Positions 35,861 to 48,913 of a stretch of DNA of 64,000 bases are shown one piece after another. The DNA lies in NCBI GenBank assembly GCA_032719365.1, contig CM064871.1:65298416-65362415 (forward strand), given 5' to 3'. The translations under genes and the position numbers were made by a program. Numbering within the stretch: position 1 is the first letter of the stretch; each line of letters begins with the position of its first letter. This DNA is from Prinsepia uniflora (Eukaryota; Streptophyta; Magnoliopsida; Rosales; Rosaceae). The notes under the pieces were generated by a model that saw only the letters and a list, made by a program, of their open reading frames with translations, searched no databases and was not told the DNA's origin.

Positions 35861-36980
35861 CAATGAGGTATCACCAGGGTGGTACAAGAAGGTATCACCA
35901 AGGCGACATAAGGAGTCAGGAGGTACCACCATGGCGGCACATGGAGTCAGGAGGTACCATGATAGGACTCCTCTTGAAACCAATTTGATAACCGTGTAAG
36001 GTCCTGCTCTCGTCTGACAACTCAACCAATGTACCTGAAGTACCCCTAAGATTTCCAACATAAAACTAGAGACTTGTCAAATAAGGGATGAACACCGACT
36101 ATCTTGATAACATCATTTAGATATACAAACCAAACATATATAATATTCTGACTATATTATCTCTCCGGGCACAAGTCTTTAAACTCACCTCCGGTATATC
36201 TGGCCTCCCCAGGCATGTGTCTTTAAACTCACCTTCAGTATATCAAGTGTCTTTGGCCACGAGTTTTTAAACTCACATCCAATATATCTGGCTCTTCAAG
36301 CACGAATCTTTAAACTCACCTTTGGTATATCAAGTCTCACTAGGCATGAGTCTTTAAACTCGCCTCTGGTATATCAGGCCTCCCCAGAGACATGAGTCTT
36401 TAAACTCACCTCTGGGATATCATGGTCTCTTCAAGAACAGACATATCCGATGATATCCCCGCAACCAGTCACATCTGGAGGTGTATATCATAGCTCAATT
36501 GAAAAGAAAATCAATAGTGGAAACAGTTACAAATAACACTAAAACTTTGCTTTAAAAAAATGCTTGACTGAAAATCCGAGTCAAAACATTTCCAAACTGG
36601 GCCTAATCCCAAAACATTGTTTGCACAAAAATCGTAAAGCATGTGTACATAAATCAATCAAATCCTAAATAAATACTATAAATCCGGAAAATCACCAAGA
36701 AAATTTAAAATCATTTATTCAGCTCATTGTAATCCAAATCATGAAATAAAGCATTTCAAACATTTAAGTATGCATGCATCACAGTTTATAAAACAAATGC
36801 CCACTTAACATGCATTTCAATAATCTCAATCCCAACTGAAACCCTGGGATAGTGTTACTTAGATTGCTCTGATAAAAATTGATAGGACCCATCCCGAAAT
36901 CACTTTGATAAATGTGCAAGGTTATGGTCGTGTCTAATAACTCAACCAATGTACTAGAAATACCCTTAAGATTTACAACC
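35861..36980 (-). mobile_element. Remnants of an older minus-strand LTR element
   Basis: Two LTR pieces share the text TGATAGGAC(T/C)C...CTCAACCAATGTAC...TACCC(C/T)TAAGATTT: 35951-36060 and 36884-36980. Left of the second piece, TTGCTCTGATA (36870-36880) is a decayed PBS in the same minus-strand layout as at 45667. This would make 36884-36980 the start of the 5' LTR, cut off by plastid-derived DNA at about 36981. Between them lies LTR interior with a tandem array. Confidence 0.6.
36163..36425 (-). repeat. Tandem array of about 45-bp units with AGTCTTTAAACTCACC
   Basis: Six diverged units, each with (A)GTCTTTAAACTCACCTC-GGTATATC and a variable GGCATG linker. On the minus strand the core is GAGTTTAAAGAC, the same word found in the LTRs at 15188-15322 and 27283-27350. 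The array marks this as LTR interior rather than an independent satellite or CRISPR-like array. Confidence 0.88.
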
Positions 36981-36984
36981 ACTT

Positions 36985-37950
36985 TGAAAACGTATTAGTA
37001 GCTCATCTGCCATGAGAGGTCACAATTCTGAAGATGTGGTACTCATTAGCGAGCATCTGGTATATAGAGATATTTATACTTCTTTTCATATCCGAAAATA
37101 TTAAATTCAGACTCATGTGACAAGCACCGGCCCTGAAAGAATCACTAGCGAAATACCGCATCTAGAAGCTCATTTACTTCATAAATTAGACAAAACTGAA
37201 TTTGAGGCTTGGGTCTTGGGTAAATACAGGTGATATTTTAGTAGGTAAATTAATGCCTCATATGGTGAAAGAATTGTCGTATGCTTCAAAAGATAGAATA
37301 TTACGAGCCATACTTCGAATTCAGGTTTCTACTTCAAAGGAAACTTATCTAAAATTACCTATAGGTGGTAGAGGTCAAGTTATTGATGTGAGATGGATCC
37401 AGAAAAAAAAAACGAGGTTCCAATTATAATCCATAAACAATCAGGGTATATATTTCACAAAAATGTGAAATCAAAGTAGGTGATAAAGTAGCTGAAAGGC
37501 ATGAAAATAAGGGTATTATTTCAAAAAATTTACCTAGACAAGATATGCCCTATTTCCGAGATGGAAGGCATGTTGACATGGTCTTCAACCCATTAGGAGT
37601 TCCCTCATGAATGAATGAAGGACAAATATTTGAATGCTCGCTCAGGTTAACGGGAGGTTTGCTAGATAGACATTAGCGAATAACACCTTTTGATGGGAAA
37701 TATGAACAAGAGACTTTGAGAAAACTCATGTATATGAAGCTAGTAAGAAAACAACTAAACCATGGGTATTTGAACCTGAATATCCAGGAAAAATAAGAAT
37801 ATTTGATGGACGAACGAGAGATCCTTTTGAACAACCTGTTATAATAGGAAAGCCTTATATCTTGAAATTAATTCATCAAGTTGATGATAAAATACATGGA
37901 CGTCCAGTGGACATTATGCACTTGTTACCCAAAACACCCCTTAGAGGAAG
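36985..37950 (+). pseudogene. rpoB: Plastid-derived rpoB fragment (nuclear plastid DNA), part 1
   Basis: Interrupted frames read plastid RNA polymerase beta-subunit sequence: ISEHLVYRDIYTSFHIRKY, then ERITSEIPHLEAHLL, then ETYLKLPIGGRGQVIDVRW, then RQDMPYF, and then WVFEPEYPGKIRIFDGRTRD and PYILKLIHQVDDKIHGR. Numerous stops and small indels show it is non-functional. It is the C-terminal third of rpoB and stops at an LTR element. The remainder of the gene, PLRGRAKQG-like, follows the element at 48914. In plastids rpoB heads the rpoB-rpoC1-rpoC2 operon, and the same order and strand are kept here. Confidence 0.93.
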
Positions 37951-40846
37951 TGACAGGACCCATCCCAATCCCCCCGGGATTAACGCAGGATGACCCTACT
38001 CCCGTTTGACACGAAGTGTTAGACAAGGGATATTTCCAACCTTTGCCCTCCCGGGCTATCAGAGTACGCCAGGATCCAGATGAGGTATGTGATATCTCGG
38101 TCTCTGCTACAGTCCACATTGCTGTCAACCTGAAGGGCAGTCAAAACATTAAAAGCTGTGAGTGGATAAAACAACCAGTTTATAAAAACATATTTCATCA
38201 AAGACATTTGTACCCTTCACCTAAAAGCATGCATGCATTCAAAAACCATTTAACCAAATGGAACCATCTATGGGAACTAAGTCCAGAACCATAAAGAAAT
38301 CGACCATACGGGCCACTGCCCAAATCATAAGGAAACCAACAAGGGACTCAACCCATAACCATAACCATACTGAAACCAAATACACGAGCCACCGCTCAAA
38401 TCTTGTGCACACCTGTGCACACCACATATCACATAACATATATATATCATATATACATATAAGTCACACAACCAATCCTGTCACGGTTTCCAAAGCTACG
38501 CGCGTGCTACCGTGGTCTCAATCCGAGTCTTCTCAAAGTCAAGGTCAATGTCTGCAGACCACTGATCCTACCCGAGGTTATAGTAACCATAGCCTTCCTG
38601 AGAGTAAGGAACCCAACTGGGGGGTGACTCCACTCAGTCGGTGCTCCGTGACTACTCCGGGTCCACCCAGGCCAACGACCCTCCCCGGAGGAGATAATAG
38701 AAGTAAAGGAAGGTATATGAATATACATACACAAATATACATAACATAAACACTCATGCTCGGTCCCCCTGAACCGTCATGATCCATAATATCCATGTAA
38801 GGGTTCATGCCCGGTTCCCATAAACCATCATGTACCACAATAACCTTTCCAGGGTTCATGCCGGTTCACATAAACCATCATGAACTTGGAAATCCATCTA
38901 GGGTCCCTGACCCGAAATCATAACCGTAAAGTAACTGGGTCTCGTGCCCGAACATTTGACATCAGCTGGGCATCCTGCGCGATATCTCAGGGCCAGTCAC
39001 GACTCCGATCATAATGATGCGTGCAACCATCCATCCAGGACCGTCCTCAATCCTGGTATGTCACCGTGAACGAATCAACCGACGCGACCACCACAAGATC
39101 ATGGCGCACTCATCACCGATCGCTATCCTGAACCGTCTGCACTCCGAAGTCGACCCTCCATAGGCTACCCGACAACAGATCGTGCATCGTGACCTCTCCG
39201 GAAGCAACACATCTCAATCCGGAGGTGAGCGTCGTATCGTATGTCGCCGTGCACATAGCACCTGTCTCGACCACGATTCAGACCCGAAGGTCATCCGTAG
39301 CGTCATATGCCCAAGACCAAACCAAATGGGTCTCATACCCGAGTTTATCCTTTTAGAAATCCAAAACCTTTTCATTTAAACCAATAAAGAAATACAGACC
39401 CGTATAAGCATCGTATAAGGCCGAAACCTCGAAATACGTGCTTATACGTAACCACAACCAAATGCACCCATGGCATTGCCAAACATGTATTAAAACATAT
39501 AATAAACATTTATGCATGCACCAAATTAGAAAACAAGGTCCACTCACAGACCGTCCGAGCTGCCGCCTCGATTTGCGTGCCATACTGCTCTCCCGAGCTA
39601 ATCATCATCACTGAGACTCCCAAACCTGTCCAAATCGTAATAGAAGGTTACTAACTACTTAATTAACCTCCCACTACAGCCCCGTAATTTTTCGGTATTT
39701 TTAACTATTTTTAAACTCGATCCGAAACCTTCCGATGCGCCGAACATTATCGAAACGGTGTCCGATCGACACGAAATCAGTCCCAAAATGTTCGTTACAT
39801 CGAATAGAAGATTTCGTATGTTGGAATCATTCCCAAAAGATTGGGCACGCGCCCTAGGAACCCCCTGCGCGTGAAGCCCACGCGCAGGCACTATTCATCG
39901 TCTCCTTCATGAGACGAACCGGTTCTCTGCAACTGGACTGGGCCGAACCGGTCTGGACCGGTTCAAGGCCATAACTAGTTCGTTTCTACTCCATTTCATC
40001 CCTTTTTAATTCTAATATAATCCTAACATCAAACCCTATCTTTCTAACTAATTAAAAATCGAAAAATCATTCAAACCCGCACCTTCGAAGCTCATCAATG
40101 GCGGCCGTGATTTTCCTCCGCTGTTCACGGTCGTTCCCGACCGTTCTAACCTTCAAAAGCGATCCCATTCCTCTCCTAGGTTCCCCAGAAGCACAACCCA
40201 ATCATTAGTTTCGAATAAAACCTAACAAAAACAAAACTTGGATTCTAAATATTTTCACCTCAAGGTTCGAGCTCCTCCGCCGTGTCCTCCGTCGTCCCCA
40301 GCTATCGTCCTTGTCATTAACCTCATCCTCACACTCTCTCACGCTCACACACGACGCACATGATGATTATGGTGGTGAGAAAACCGGGTGGTGTTTGTGG
40401 GTTTGTATGGAGGGAAATAAAATGGGGTTTCGGGTTTTAGGAAGAACAAAGAAGGAATGGTGATATCTGATGGGATGAGAGAGATGATTAAATGGATGGC
40501 TAGGATTTGAGAGATTATATTAGATGGAGGCCTAGGATTCATTGTTAGAAAAGATTAATTATAAAATAATAAATATAATATTTTTAATTAACATAGATCC
40601 ACATTTTAGGGGATTGGGCCAATGGGATGAGTGACACTTGTCACTCATCCATGGGTCCCACTTAAAATATCTGACCCAATCAGAATAAGACAAGTGTTCT
40701 CGCCTCGTAATGCTAGCATAGTGAAATCGACCTTCCCTGACCTATAGCTTTCTCGTTCGAAGTCAGATTTCAGCGTGCCGCCTGTCTATGGATTCGTATC
40801 GTCCCGATCTACATAACGTTCCTCGGCCCTTGGCCATCGGACCTCC

Positions 40847-41919
40847 CGGTCTAAATGTCAACATTTTCCCCCTTTTTAACCAAAATTACCAAAATGCCCC
40901 TTAAGTTCCGAACGTCATAACTTCGTCCTCGAATGTCAGAATTGAACGTGCCACCTGTCTATGAACTCATGATGTCCTAAACTACGTCACAGTCATTGGC
41001 CAAAGTCCATTTGACCGCCAGAATGAAAAGTCAACGTTTTACCCACGCTAGGGGCAAAAACGGTCATTTTGCATCGTTCGTCCGATTTCGCCCTACTAAT
41101 CACGGATTAACCTCACTAATCTTGATTAGTCACTAATCTAATCCTAAAATTCGGGACGGGTCATTACAACCTTCCCTCCTAAAATTCGGGACGGGTCGTT
41201 ACAACCTTCCAAAATCGAATCCCGATCTAAATGTCAACATTTTCCCATTTTTTAACCAAAATTACCAAAATGCCCCTTAAGTTCCGAACGTCATAACTTC
41301 GTCCTCGAATGTCAGAATTGAACGTGCCACCTGTCTATGAACTCGTGACGTCCTAAACTACGTCACCGTCATTGGCCAAAGTCCATTTGACCGCCAGAAT
41401 GAAAAGTCAACGTTTTACCCACGCTAGGGGCAAAAACGGTCATTTTGCATCGTTCGTCCGATTTCGCCCTACTAATCACGGATTAACCTCACTAATCTTG
41501 ATTAGTCACTAATCTAATCCTAAAATTCGGGACGGGTCGTTACAACCTTCCCTCCTAAAATTCGGGACGGGTCGTTACAACCTTCCAAAATCGAATCCCG
41601 GTCTAAATGTCAACATTTTCCCATTTTTTAACCAAAATTACCAAAATGCCCCTTAAGTTCCGAACGGCATAACTTCGTCCTCGAATGTCAGAATTGAACG
41701 TGCTACCTGTCTATGAACTCGTGACGTCCTAAACTACGTCACCGTCATTTTCCAAAGTCCATTTGACCGCCAGAATGAAAAGTAAACGTTTTACCCACGC
41801 TAGGGGCAAAAACGGTCATTTTGCATCGTTCGTCCGATTTCACCCTACTAATCACGGATTAACCTCACTAATTTGATTAGTCACTAATCTAATCCTAAAA
41901 TTTGGGACGGGTCGTTACA
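40847..41919 (-). repeat. Triplicated LTR terminus with about 376-bp period
   Basis: The terminal ~330 bp of the LTR (from GGTCTAAATGTCAACATTTT to GGACGGGTCGTTACA) occurs three times, ending at about 41168, 41543 and 41919. The extra copies are separated by ACCTTCCCTCCTAAAATTCGGGACGGG-type joints that include the neighbouring purine tract. The period is 376 bp (AAAATCGAAT at 41211 and 41587). The partner LTR has a single copy. Confidence 0.9.
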
Positions 41920-41935
41920 ACCTTCCCTCCTTAAT
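41920..41935 (-). promoter_or_regulatory. Polypurine tract of the protein-less LTR element
   Basis: On the minus strand this reads GGAGGGAAGG immediately before the 3' LTR start TTGTAACGACCCG, preceded by GAGGACGAAATTAATTAA. A second, weaker copy (GGAAGGAAGAACGG) lies about 50 bp further into the interior. Confidence 0.8.
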
Positions 41936-44900
41936 TAATTTCGTCCTCAAAATTCTAACCTACCTAACTCTAACCGTTCTTCCTTCCTTAATTAATTCCG
42001 TTCTTGAAACTCCAACTATCCTGACTCCACATCCATCTCGTGGAAAGTACAATCTACCTCGCAACACGTGTACACTCGTACACCAACTAACCAGAATAAT
42101 ACTTACTCATCTGCAGCCAGACGTACCACTAACGCTCGTGTCGCATCGACTACACTCGACCACGTCGAAGGGCAGAAGCCACATGTTCCGAACGGACACC
42201 ACTTGTCAATATCAGAGCCGCCCAAGTATCCTATGAGCTAACTACTTGTCAGATCTACCATCTTGCTGACACAAACAACTAGACTGTTCCTTGCTCAAAC
42301 ACTAACTATCTCGATGTCTACTCCCGCTAGGAGTTACCAGACCTCACTAATCGATCCACGATGACACCTCTGACAAACCGTCACCGCTTGACAGTCGTCA
42401 GTCGAAAACTGACACTATACTTACTCGTGGTTATACTAACCACTAACTTACTCAACCTGAGTATACACATACCCAAAAAAAAACTCGACCTGTGTGTAAC
42501 TGGACCTATCAGAAATACTATGACCCAATGCATTGTATCCAATGTCCAGTTCACGACCTCAACTAATCCAATGGTGTCGGAACTAAGCCGACTACCAACA
42601 CGCTGACCAACCTACTACTGGTATATACTATATACCGTCACCAGGCACCACAAGTCTGCCCGGTATCGTACCCCAGACAACGTACAAGGTACGTACATCT
42701 ACCCATCACTCAGCCTACAACCGCCTAGGTCGTATTCATTCACATTTCCATTTTGGAGTCCATCTTTCCAATACTGTACCAGACAGATCACAACTCCCAC
42801 TCATCATCCATTTCCAAATCCGAATCCAAATCCGCAATTTCGTAAGAAATCCCGAATCCAAACCCAGAAATCATATCCATAATCATGTCCAAATTCGAAT
42901 CTGAAATCATCATTCCGTAAGCTAGCATTAGGAATAACCATTCCAAACCCAAATCCATAAATCCACTTTCAAGTTCCAAAATCGAATCCCGAATCGTCAT
43001 CCAGAAATCTGATTCCAAAACCCGAAATTTCGTTCTCATCTTCCGAGACGCACTATATCCGAACCTATCAGATACCTGTTCAAACGATTGCCTCATTACG
43101 TTCGATTGACTTCATAGGGAAGCCAATCCCAATATCAAAACGTCACTAAGGCTGACCAAATCTGACCTCGTCAGACACCTTACTCGGGCGTAATATATCG
43201 TACGGGGTTCACTTCGAAAAGAAGTTCAGTCCCAACATCCTCAACTCAACATCCTAGTAAGAGCAATAAACTCTCCATCTATCTAGATCATCAAGATCAC
43301 GATCCAGATCCAACACTACGTCAACCGACCATAGACGTCATGATCGAGATTCATCATGATGCCCAAAGTTCTCAACAACACAATCTGGATCCACATTGCG
43401 ATCCACATAAGCTCACTCAACTAACAATCCACCTGAGATTCGAACATAGGGTCTTACACCCTCTCGAATTCTTCGTCAATCACATCACTCTTTAACAAAT
43501 TCCCACATCTAAACAGATCAATCAATAACGAGACACGTCGAGACTGTGGGTTCTCCCCAATCACTTCGTATCGATCCTTGTCATTCCACTGAGGAAAAAC
43601 CAAGGATGATCGAATACAATGACATCAAAATCCATCCTACGTGAATGCAAACAACACTCGCTGCACTCACCATGTCATGTAACCTGCCATCGTCTGCCAC
43701 CAAGTAGAGAATGAGAAATCTCAGTTACCTAACTCCGATATACTCACTCCACCTGATGACCTAAGACAAACCACAGGTCCACCAACTAATACACGATCGG
43801 TGTACTAGTGGCAACCAACAACATCTACATTATCAACATCATCTACCATCATCAATCATGATAGAATATGAGAAGTCACCCAAAATGACTTCGAAATCCC
43901 CATTGCCAATGCGGAAAACCCGCATTCCACGTGTCACCTCAATTACAACCTTTCGCCATTCCAAAGCTCCAACCATGTCAGAACACACTCGGACATCATC
44001 CACGTGTCCCCCTTTTTGACTATTTACAGACACATGCCCATTTATGACCGTATATGTACCTCTCGACTAGAGAGTCACAACAGACCCCTGCTGTGATCTG
44101 CAATCAAATCTCTTCATACCACCGTACCTGACCAGTTCTAACCAACACTGACCAACTAGTCGCTAATCCCCATGACAATACTCTTTCCTCAAGTCTTATT
44201 TAGCGCTGGATCCAATCCGGTCCATCACTATCCGTGATCCACTCCCGAACCACAGATACTGAACATATGCTCATCTTGACGGAGTCACATCCCGATTCGT
44301 CAGCATCAGTACACAAGCATACGAATCAGACAACCCTAGATCTTCGCTCATACCGAGCGACGATCCCGTAGCTCTACTCGAATTGGAGAAACTCTGCCTC
44401 CCTCGTACTCAAAAACTCTGGGTACAGTCACCCTGACAACTCATATGAGAAAATGAAACGTCCCCTGAACGTCCCCGTCTCATTCTGTTATCGCACTCAG
44501 CCGTAACCGAGTCGAATTCAGAATCACGCCTCGTACATATGCGTTACTCACGTACCTCGTATCATCGTCACGACTGACGAATCCCATCGTCACAATCGTC
44601 ACGGTAACTTGAGTCTACTCAACTTGATAAGACTCGACTATGTCCATCGATAGTAGCGTGTGCCACAACCTCGTGCGGACCTAACTACCAGACATCTCGA
44701 TATCCAGACTCCGCATCCAACGGAATCAACCATTGGTACCAACTACTCTGTATCCCACTCAGGGATTCCATCGACAAGTACCAACCCTGATAACTTGTCC
44801 AACCAACTCTAACCAGTCGTAACTCGACTAAGCCAAATGTCGTCTACCAGATCATTCATGACCTTAGTTACACCAACAATCCATCACAACTAAACTAGCA

Positions 44901-45600
44901 CGACAGTCAACTAGGTTTAACCGATAAGTACAACCCCTGACTGCAGAGTGCAGTCCCATCACTCAAGCTGACATGACTCGATCGACGATCTCATCGAAGT
45001 CGCGACCACACGCCAACTCACATCTCTGAACCATACAACCCAATGTAGGGTTCCATAATCACACTCTAGGGTCTCCCTGAACCCAACTGCCGAAATCAGT
45101 ATAATCCACGATCTGACCGACTCCGCGGTCTTGACATCGTAAGGACGTCAATCCAACTAGGATTCCTCGAATCCGACTGCTAACTGCCATAAGTTAACCT
45201 AGAGTTCCACAAACCCAGCTGCTAACTGCCAACCGCAGTACACTCCACAATCCGGCTGTAACTTCCAGGAGCAGTAAATCCATTTAACTCAACCAAATCA
45301 AATCATCAGATGATCACAATTCCGAACTGCCGTCAAACTGATCTCACAGTATCGTGAAAGACAATCCCAACTAACCGTCTCACGATCCAAAACTCTAACG
45401 TACTGTTACGTTCATCCTTTCATAGGGTCCCACACTGTCATCCACGACGAAACCATGACAACCCCGGCATCAAATGCCGAACCAAGACATTTCACGATCC
45501 AATCCTACTAACTATCGTATCGGCATCCCACTATCAGGTTGATAACGAATTGTAGCCCATTGAGACATCACATCCTCGACCTGCCTACACCGTAAGAGCA
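41936..45600 (-). other. Non-coding interior of the LTR element
   Basis: About 3.7 kb with no open frame beyond about 100 codons and no gag, protease, RT or integrase motifs on either strand. The region from about 42000 to 42700 matches the interior of the gag-only element in reverse (for example TGTACACGTGTTGCGAGG against TGTACACATGTTGTGAGG). A run of AAATCCGAATCCAAA words at 42790-43050 is low complexity. Confidence 0.7.
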
Positions 45601-45604
45601 AACC

Positions 45605-45681
45605 GTGCTCTAATAAGCAATCTTATGCTCTGATATGAGATAGCCGGGCTCTGATAAGCTAGCCTCGCTTTGATACCACGC
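45605..45681 (-). promoter_or_regulatory. PBS of the LTR element with three extra PBS-like copies
   Basis: On the minus strand TGGTATCAAAGC follows the LTR end by about three bases (45667-45678 on plus: GCTTTGATACCA). It is an initiator tRNA-Met PBS with one mismatch. Three further partial copies of the complement (GCTCTAATA at about 45607, GCTCTGATA at about 45627 and 45649) precede it at roughly 20-22 bp spacing. Confidence 0.75.
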
Positions 45682-48600
45682 TGACAGGACCCATCCCAAT
45701 CCCCCCGGGATTAACGCGGGATGACCCTGCTCCCGTCTGACACGAAGTGTCAGACAAGGGATATTTCCAACCTTTGCCCTCCCGGGCTATCAGAGTACGC
45801 CAGGATCCGGAGGAGGTATGTGATATCTCGGTCTCCGCTACAGTCCACATCCACTGTCAATCTGAAGGACAGTCAAAACATTAAAAGCTGTGAGTGGACA
45901 AAACAACCAATTTATAAAAACATATTTCATCAAAGACATTTGCACCCTTCACTAAAAAACATGCATGCATTTAAAAACCATTTAACCAAAAGGAACCATA
46001 TGTGGGAACTAAGCCCATAACCATAAAGAAATCGACCATACGGGCCACTGCCCAAATCATAAGGAAACCAACAAGAGACTCAGCCCATAACCATAACCAT
46101 ACTAAAACCAAATACACGAGCCACCGCTCAAATCCTGTGCACACCTACGCACACCACATATCACATAACATATATATCACATATACATATAAGTCACACA
46201 ACCAATCCTGTCACGGTTTCCAAAGCTACGCGCGTGCTACCCGGGTCTCAATCCGAGTCTTCTCAAAGTCAAGGTCAATGTCCGCAGACCACTGATCCTA
46301 TCCGAGGTTATAGTAACCATAGCCTTCCTGAGAGTAAGGAACCCAACTAGGGGGTGACTCCACTCAGTCGGTGCTCCGTGACTACTCCGGGGTCCACCCA
46401 GGCCAATGACCCTCCCCGGAGGAGATAATAGAAGTAAAGGAAGGTATATGAATATACATACACAAATATACATAACATAAACACTCATGCCCGGTCCCCC
46501 TGAACCGTCATGATACATAATATCCATGTAAGGGTTCATGCCCGGTTCCCATAAACCGTCATGTACCACAATAACCTTTCCAGGGTTCACGCCGGTTCCC
46601 ATAAACCGTCATGAACTTGGAAATCCATCTAGGGTCCCTAGCCCGAAATCGTAACACTAAAGTAACTGGGTCTCGTGCCCGAACATATGACATCAGCTGG
46701 GCATCCTACCCGATATCTAAGGGTCAGTCACGACTCCGATCATATTGATGCGTGCAACCATCCATCCAGGACCGTCCTCAATCTTGGTATATCGCCGTGA
46801 ACGAATCAACCGACGCAACCACCACAAGATCATAGCGCACTCATCACCGATCGCTATCCTGAACCGTCTGCACTCCGAAGTCGACCCTCCCCAGGCTACC
46901 CGACAAAAGATCGTGCACCGTGACCTCTCCGGAAGCAACACATCCCAATTTGGAGGAGAGCGTCGTATCGTCTATCACCGTGCATATAGCACCCGTCGCG
47001 ACCACGATTCAGACCCGAAGGTCATCCGTAGCGTCATATGCCCGAGACCAAACCAAATGGGTCTCATACCCGAGTTTATCTTTTTAGAAATCCAAAACCT
47101 TTTCATTTAAACCAATAAAGAAATACAGACCCGTATAAGCATCGTATAAGGCCGAAACCTCGAAATACGTGCTTATACGTAACCACAACCAAATGCACCC
47201 ATGGCATTACCAAACATGTATAAAAACATATAATAAACATTTATGCATGCACCAATTTAGAAAACAAGGTCCACTCACAGACCGTCCGAGCTGCCGCCTC
47301 GATTTGCGTGCCATACTGCTCTCCCGAGCTAATCACCGTCACCGGGACTCCCGAACCTGTCCATATCGTAATAGAAGGTTACTAACTACTTAATTAACCT
47401 CTCACTAAAGCCCCATAATTTTTCGGTATTTTTAACTATTTTAAACTCGATCCGAAACCTTCCGATGCCCCGAACATTATCAAAACGGTGTACGATCGAC
47501 ACGAAACCAGCCCCAAAATGTTCGTTACATCGAATAAAAGATTTCATATGTTGGAAGCATTCCCAAAAGATTGGACACGCGGCCCCACGCGCCCTAGGAA
47601 CCCCCTGCGCGTGAAGCACACGCGCGGGCACTATTCATCGTCTCCTTCGTGAGACGAACCGGTTCTCTGCAACTGGACCGGGTCGAACCGGTCTGGACCG
47701 GTTTAAGGCCATAACTAGTCCGTTTCTACTCCATTTCATCCCTTTTTAATTCTAATATAATCCAAACATCAAACCATATCTTTCTAACTAATTAAAAACT
47801 GAAAACCCATTCAAACCCGTACCTTCCAAGCTCATCAATGGCGGCCGTGATTTTCCTCCGCTGTTCACGGTCGTTCCCGACCGTTCTAACCTTCAAAAGC
47901 GATCCCATTCCTCTCCTAGGTTCCCCAGAAGCACAACCCAATCATTAGTTTCGATTAAAACCTAACAAAAACAAAACTTGGATTTTAAATATTTTCACCT
48001 CACGGTTCGAGCTCCTCCGCGGTGTCCTCCGTTGTCCTCAGCTGTCGACCTTGTCATTAACCTCATCCTCACACTCTCTCACGCTCACACACGACGCACA
48101 TAATGATTATGGTGGTGAGAAAACCGGGTGGTGTTTATGGGTTTGTATGGAGGGAAATAAAATGGGGTTTCGGGTTTTAGGAAGAACAAAGAAGGAATGG
48201 TGATATCTGATGGGATGAGAGAGATGATTAAATGGATGGCTAGGATTTGAGAGATTATGTTAGATGGAGGGCTAGGATTGATTGTTAGAAAAGATTAATT
48301 ATAAAATAATAAATATAATATTTTTTAATTAACATAGATCCACTTTTTAGGGGATTGAGCCAATGGGATGAGTGACACTTGTCACTCGTCCATGGGTCCC
48401 ACTTAAAATATCTGACCCAATCAGAATAAGCCAAGTGTTCTCACCTCGTAATGCGCGCATAGTGAAATCGACATTCCCTGACCTATAACTTTCCCGTTCG
48501 TAGTCCGATTTCAGCGTGTCGCCTGTCTATGGATTCGTATCGTCCCGATCTACATAACGGTCCTCGGTCCTTGGCCATCGGACCTCCCGGTCTAAATGTC

Positions 48601-48913
48601 AACATTTTCCTCCTTCTTAACCAAAATTACCAAAATGCCCCTTATGTTCCGAACGTCATAACTTCGTCCTCGAATGTTATAATTGAACGTGTCACCTGTC
48701 TATGAACTCGTGACGTCCTAAACTACGTCATAGTCATTGGCCAAAGTCCATTTGACTGCCAGAATGAAAAGTCAACGTTTTACTCAAGCTAGGGGCAAAA
48801 CGGTCATTTTGCATCGTTCGTCCGATTTCGCCCTACTAATCACGGATTAACCTCACTAATCGTGATTAGTCACTAATCTAATCCTGAAATTCGGGACGGG
48901 TCGTCACAGGAAG

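Larger units (their letters stand above)
37951..48908 (-). mobile_element. Complete LTR element without protein-coding interior, TSD GGAAG
   Basis: It begins TGACAGGACCCATCC and ends GACGGGTCGTCACA, with GGAAG on both sides (37946-37950, 48909-48913) inside the rpoB copy. The LTRs are 37951-41919 (3' LTR, enlarged) and 45682-48908 (5' LTR, 3.2 kb). By eye they differ at about one base in twenty at their ends, so this insertion is older than the gag-only element. A PBS sits at 45667-45678 and a purine tract at 41920-41935, both in minus orientation. The 3.8-kb interior has no gag or pol frame, which fits a LARD-type non-autonomous element relying on proteins made elsewhere. Confidence 0.92.

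Noticed and set aside
36163..36425. CRISPR-like regular repeats
   Set aside because: Units are diverged, linkers are not unique spacers of constant length, and the setting is a plant LTR.
38258..38749. 163-codon frame, with related frames at 46002 and 52413
   Set aside because: It repeats because it lies at the same place in three related LTRs. The reading is not preserved between copies (lengths and phases change), so it is not a gene.
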